From NCBI GenBank assembly GCA_026388615.1, contig JAPLJL010000194.1, positions 1 to 7,287 on the forward strand: 7,287 nt of DNA, read 5' to 3'. This document shows positions 5,574-7,287 of the stretch, in pieces. The notes beneath the pieces are model-generated. The model did no database searches. It saw nothing but the letters and a program-made list of their open reading frames with translations, and was not told the origin of the DNA. Every line of letters begins with the position of its first letter. Position 1 is the stretch's first letter. This DNA is from Pseudomonadota bacterium (GTDB lineage: Bacteria > Desulfobacterota > JAPLJL01). Made by a program: the position numbers and the translations under genes.

Positions 5574-7091
5574 TTAAACGACCTTTTTCGCCACATCATC
5601 AAGAATCAGATCCGCGGTGATCCCACCCCCGGCGATCACCATGGGCACGCCGCCGCCCGGATGGGTGGAGCCGCCGGTGAGATAAAGCCCCTGGATGCTC
5701 TTCGAGCGGTTCGAGGGCCGGAAGAGCAGGAAGGAGGCCAGGTCATTCTGGAGGGCGTAGATGGAGCCCCGGGGGGAGAGCAGCCGCCGCTCAAAATCCA
5801 CCGGGGTGGAGACCTTCTTGTAAACGATGTGCTTGCGGATGTCGGGCCAGAGGGTCTTCTCGACATAAGTGATGCCTTTTTCCATGAACTCGTCCCGCCG
5901 CTCGTCCCAAGTGCCGTGGTCAAGTTCGTAAGGACCCATGGTCAGGAGGTTAAGGGTGTGGTGCCCGGGGGGCGCCAGCGCCGGGTCCACGTGGGTGGGC
6001 CAGCAGACCATACAGAGTGTTTCATCGGGGAGCTTGCCCTTCAGGTACTTTTCGTCCCAGACGCTGTTCATCAACTGAAAGCGCCCGAGCTGCATGGAGT
6101 GATGGGCCCGAAAGGGCGGCTTGGTATTGATTCCCAGGTAGATCATGGGCATGGGCATGGAGAGGGTATAACTTTTGATGCCCTTGATTACCCGGCTGGG
6201 AAGATGCTCTTCCCCGATCATTTTAAGATATAGGTTTTTCGCGTTGATATTGGAGACCACCATGCGGCTTCTTAATTTAGTCCCGTCTTTCAGGATCACG
6301 CCCTCCGCCTTCCGGTCCTTGACGATCACTTTGCTGACCTCGGTTTTCAGCTTCAGCTCGAGACCCTGCTCCTTGCCGGCCTTCAGAATGCCGTTGGGAA
6401 TGGCGATCATTCCGCCCATGGGGTAATAAACCCCGTCATGCTCGGTGTAGCCGATGGCGCCGTAGAGGCCGGGACAGAGGCGGGGCGGGAGACCGGCCCA
6501 GTAGGATTGGAAGCCCAGGGTGTCAAGCACGGTCTGGTTAGAAAAGAATTTCTTCATCATTTCTTCGTAGGTGAGGAGGAAGACCTGCCAGTATTTCATC
6601 AGGACGGGGGCCTTGGCCATCATCTTGACCAGGCTCTTCCAGGACTGCATGTCGCTGAGCAGGTACTGGGCCATGCCCTTTTCCTGCACCACCTTCCAGT
6701 ACTTCACGTAGTCAAGCCAGGCCTTGCCGTCCTTTTCACTGAATTTACGGAAAAGCTCGTAGGTTTTCTGGACGTCCTGGGGAATGTCAATGAATTCTCC
6801 TTCGACGGTGCGGAAGGAATAAATCGGATCGCAGGGCCGGAGGTCGATGTAATTTTCCCGTTTCTTGCCCATCCGATCGAAAACCGAGTTAATCGCCGGG
6901 ACGAATTCCACGATCGAGGCCCCGGTGTCGAAGTGGAAGCCCTTGTCCTCGAAGGTGGAGCAGCAGCCCCCGATGATGTCGTTCTGCTCGAGAACGATGG
7001 TTTTCAGGCCCTTGTTGGCCAAGATGGAACCGCAGGAGAGGCCCCCGCAGCCGGCCCCGATCACGATCGCGTCATAATCATATTTTTCCAT
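5574..7091 (-). CDS. Phytoene desaturase/retinol saturase-like FAD oxidoreductase (second of tandem pair by position)
   Basis: A 505-residue paralogue of the neighbouring 516-residue protein. The FAD motif is I-G-A-G-C-G-G-L (11-18), Glu35 is the ribose-binding acid (VLEQ), G-G-C-C-S-T lies at 41-46 and F-D-T-G-A-S at 54-59. The C-terminal motif L-Y-L-T-G-G-S-T-H-P-G-G-G-V-P (469-483) is the textbook form for this superfamily; the partner has M-S-G-G-I in the same place. It lacks the extra N-terminal dozen residues of its paralogue. No signal peptide is seen. AAGGAG five bases before the ATG is a good ribosome-binding site. It is the first complete gene of the minus-strand cluster. Two such enzymes in a row suggest sequential steps or a heteromeric complex on one polyunsaturated substrate; carotenoid synthesis is not implied, since no phytoene synthase is present. 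Confidence 0.92.
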   Translation of the reverse strand: MEKYDYDAIVIGAGCGGLSCGSILANKGLKTIVLEQNDIIGGCCSTFEDKGFHFDTGASIVEFVPAINSVFDRMGKKRENYIDLRPCDPIYSFRTVEGEFIDIPQDVQKTYELFRKFSEKDGKAWLDYVKYWKVVQEKGMAQYLLSDMQSWKSLVKMMAKAPVLMKYWQVFLLTYEEMMKKFFSNQTVLDTLGFQSYWAGLPPRLCPGLYGAIGYTEHDGVYYPMGGMIAIPNGILKAGKEQGLELKLKTEVSKVIVKDRKAEGVILKDGTKLRSRMVVSNINAKNLYLKMIGEEHLPSRVIKGIKSYTLSMPMPMIYLGINTKPPFRAHHSMQLGRFQLMNSVWDEKYLKGKLPDETLCMVCWPTHVDPALAPPGHHTLNLLTMGPYELDHGTWDERRDEFMEKGITYVEKTLWPDIRKHIVYKKVSTPVDFERRLLSPRGSIYALQNDLASFLLFRPSNRSKSIQGLYLTGGSTHPGGGVPMVIAGGGITADLILDDVAKKVV

Positions 7092-7107
7092 GCTTACTCC
7101 TTTTGTT

Positions 7108-7226
7108 TAAATCCAAATTTCAAAGCTCAAAGTTCAAATCAAGTACAAATTTCAAAGTTCAAATAAGAAAAAATTTGACATTGGGGTTTTGACATTTATT
7201 TGGCATTTGGATTTTGAACTTTGGAT
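7108..7226. repeat. AAGTTCAAA-type repeat tract with inverted copy
   Basis: CAAATTTCAAAG occurs at 7114-7125 and 7146-7157, and AAAGTTCAAAT at 7129-7139 and 7154-7164. The reverse complement TTTGAACTTTG lies at 7213-7223. The tract fills the gap between the start of the 505-residue oxidoreductase and the stop of the next gene. No gene is seen in it. A promoter for the cluster could lie here, but no good -35/-10 pair stands out. Confidence 0.7.
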
Positions 7227-7287
7227 TTATATGATGAGCTGCTTCCAGAATCCCTCGTAAATGCCCCGGGAAACGATTTTTCCGGAC
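7227..7287 (-). CDS. C-terminal end of an unidentified protein (partial)
   Basis: On the minus strand one frame from base 7286 reads SGKIVSRGIYEGFWKQLII and stops with TAA at 7227-7229. Its composition looks like real protein, whereas the other open frame runs on into the intergenic repeats and is Ser/Asn/Lys-rich. Nineteen residues are too few to identify a family. It shares orientation with the oxidoreductase genes and lies about 135 bases before them, so it may be the upstream gene of the same cluster. Confidence 0.45.
   Translation of the reverse strand, partial: SGKIVSRGIYEGFWKQLII

Noticed and set aside
5661..6233. 190-residue open frame on the plus strand
   Set aside because: Antisense shadow of the same oxidoreductase with no domain signature.
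3906..7091. Naming the two flavoproteins as carotenoid genes (crtI, crtN)
   Set aside because: The superfamily fits but the GGCCST motif and the neighbours do not point to carotenoid synthesis, and no phytoene or dehydrosqualene synthase is present.
6438..7166. 242-residue open frame on the plus strand
   Set aside because: It is antisense to the 505-residue oxidoreductase and its end runs into the intergenic AAGTTCAAA repeats (reading as low-complexity Asn/Gln/Lys).

Overview
The window looks like chromosome from a bacterium, most likely an anaerobe or environmental lineage. The coding DNA is fairly GC-rich and the Shine-Dalgarno sites are strong. The intergenic gaps are AT-richer and filled with self-similar repeated words. 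DUF362, short-chain dehydrogenase and paired phytoene-desaturase-like genes together suggest Desulfobacterota-, Omnitrophota- or Planctomycetota-like genomes. This is a guess from gene content; no rRNA or marker gene is present to settle it.

Left part, plus strand (1-890). The first 83 bases encode the last residues of an RCC1-repeat (beta-propeller) protein. After a short repeat tract comes a compact type II toxin-antitoxin operon: a Phd/YefM-family antitoxin overlapping by four bases a VapC-like PIN-domain ribonuclease. Upstream are a plausible promoter and two TGTAC-core sites whose centres are 12 bp apart, resembling known YefM-type operators. A GC-rich hairpin at 956-980 separates this operon from the convergent genes to the right.

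Right part, minus strand (1001-7287), read right to left. The order is: the C-terminal end of an unidentified gene; two tandem FAD-dependent phytoene-desaturase/retinol-saturase-like oxidoreductases (505 and 516 aa); two very small single-pass membrane proteins (48 and 54 aa) that look like paralogues of each other; a short-chain dehydrogenase/reductase with a TTG start; and a DUF362 protein whose Cys-rich C-terminus resembles an iron-sulfur site. All are co-oriented, each identified start except that of the DUF362 gene has a good ribosome-binding site, and no convincing terminator lies between them. They are probably one operon, or a few overlapping transcription units, for redox chemistry on a polyene, isoprenoid or other lipid-like substrate at the membrane. 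The substrate is not determinable here, and no carotenoid-synthesis partner such as phytoene synthase is in view.

The most novel parts are the pair of tiny membrane proteins and the repeat architecture around them. Each small ORF is preceded by an imperfect inverted repeat of GGGTTCNAGG-like words, then an A-rich spacer, then AGGAGG. A 72-bp cloverleaf-like element sits just upstream of the dehydrogenase. No intergenic stretch exceeds 300 bases.
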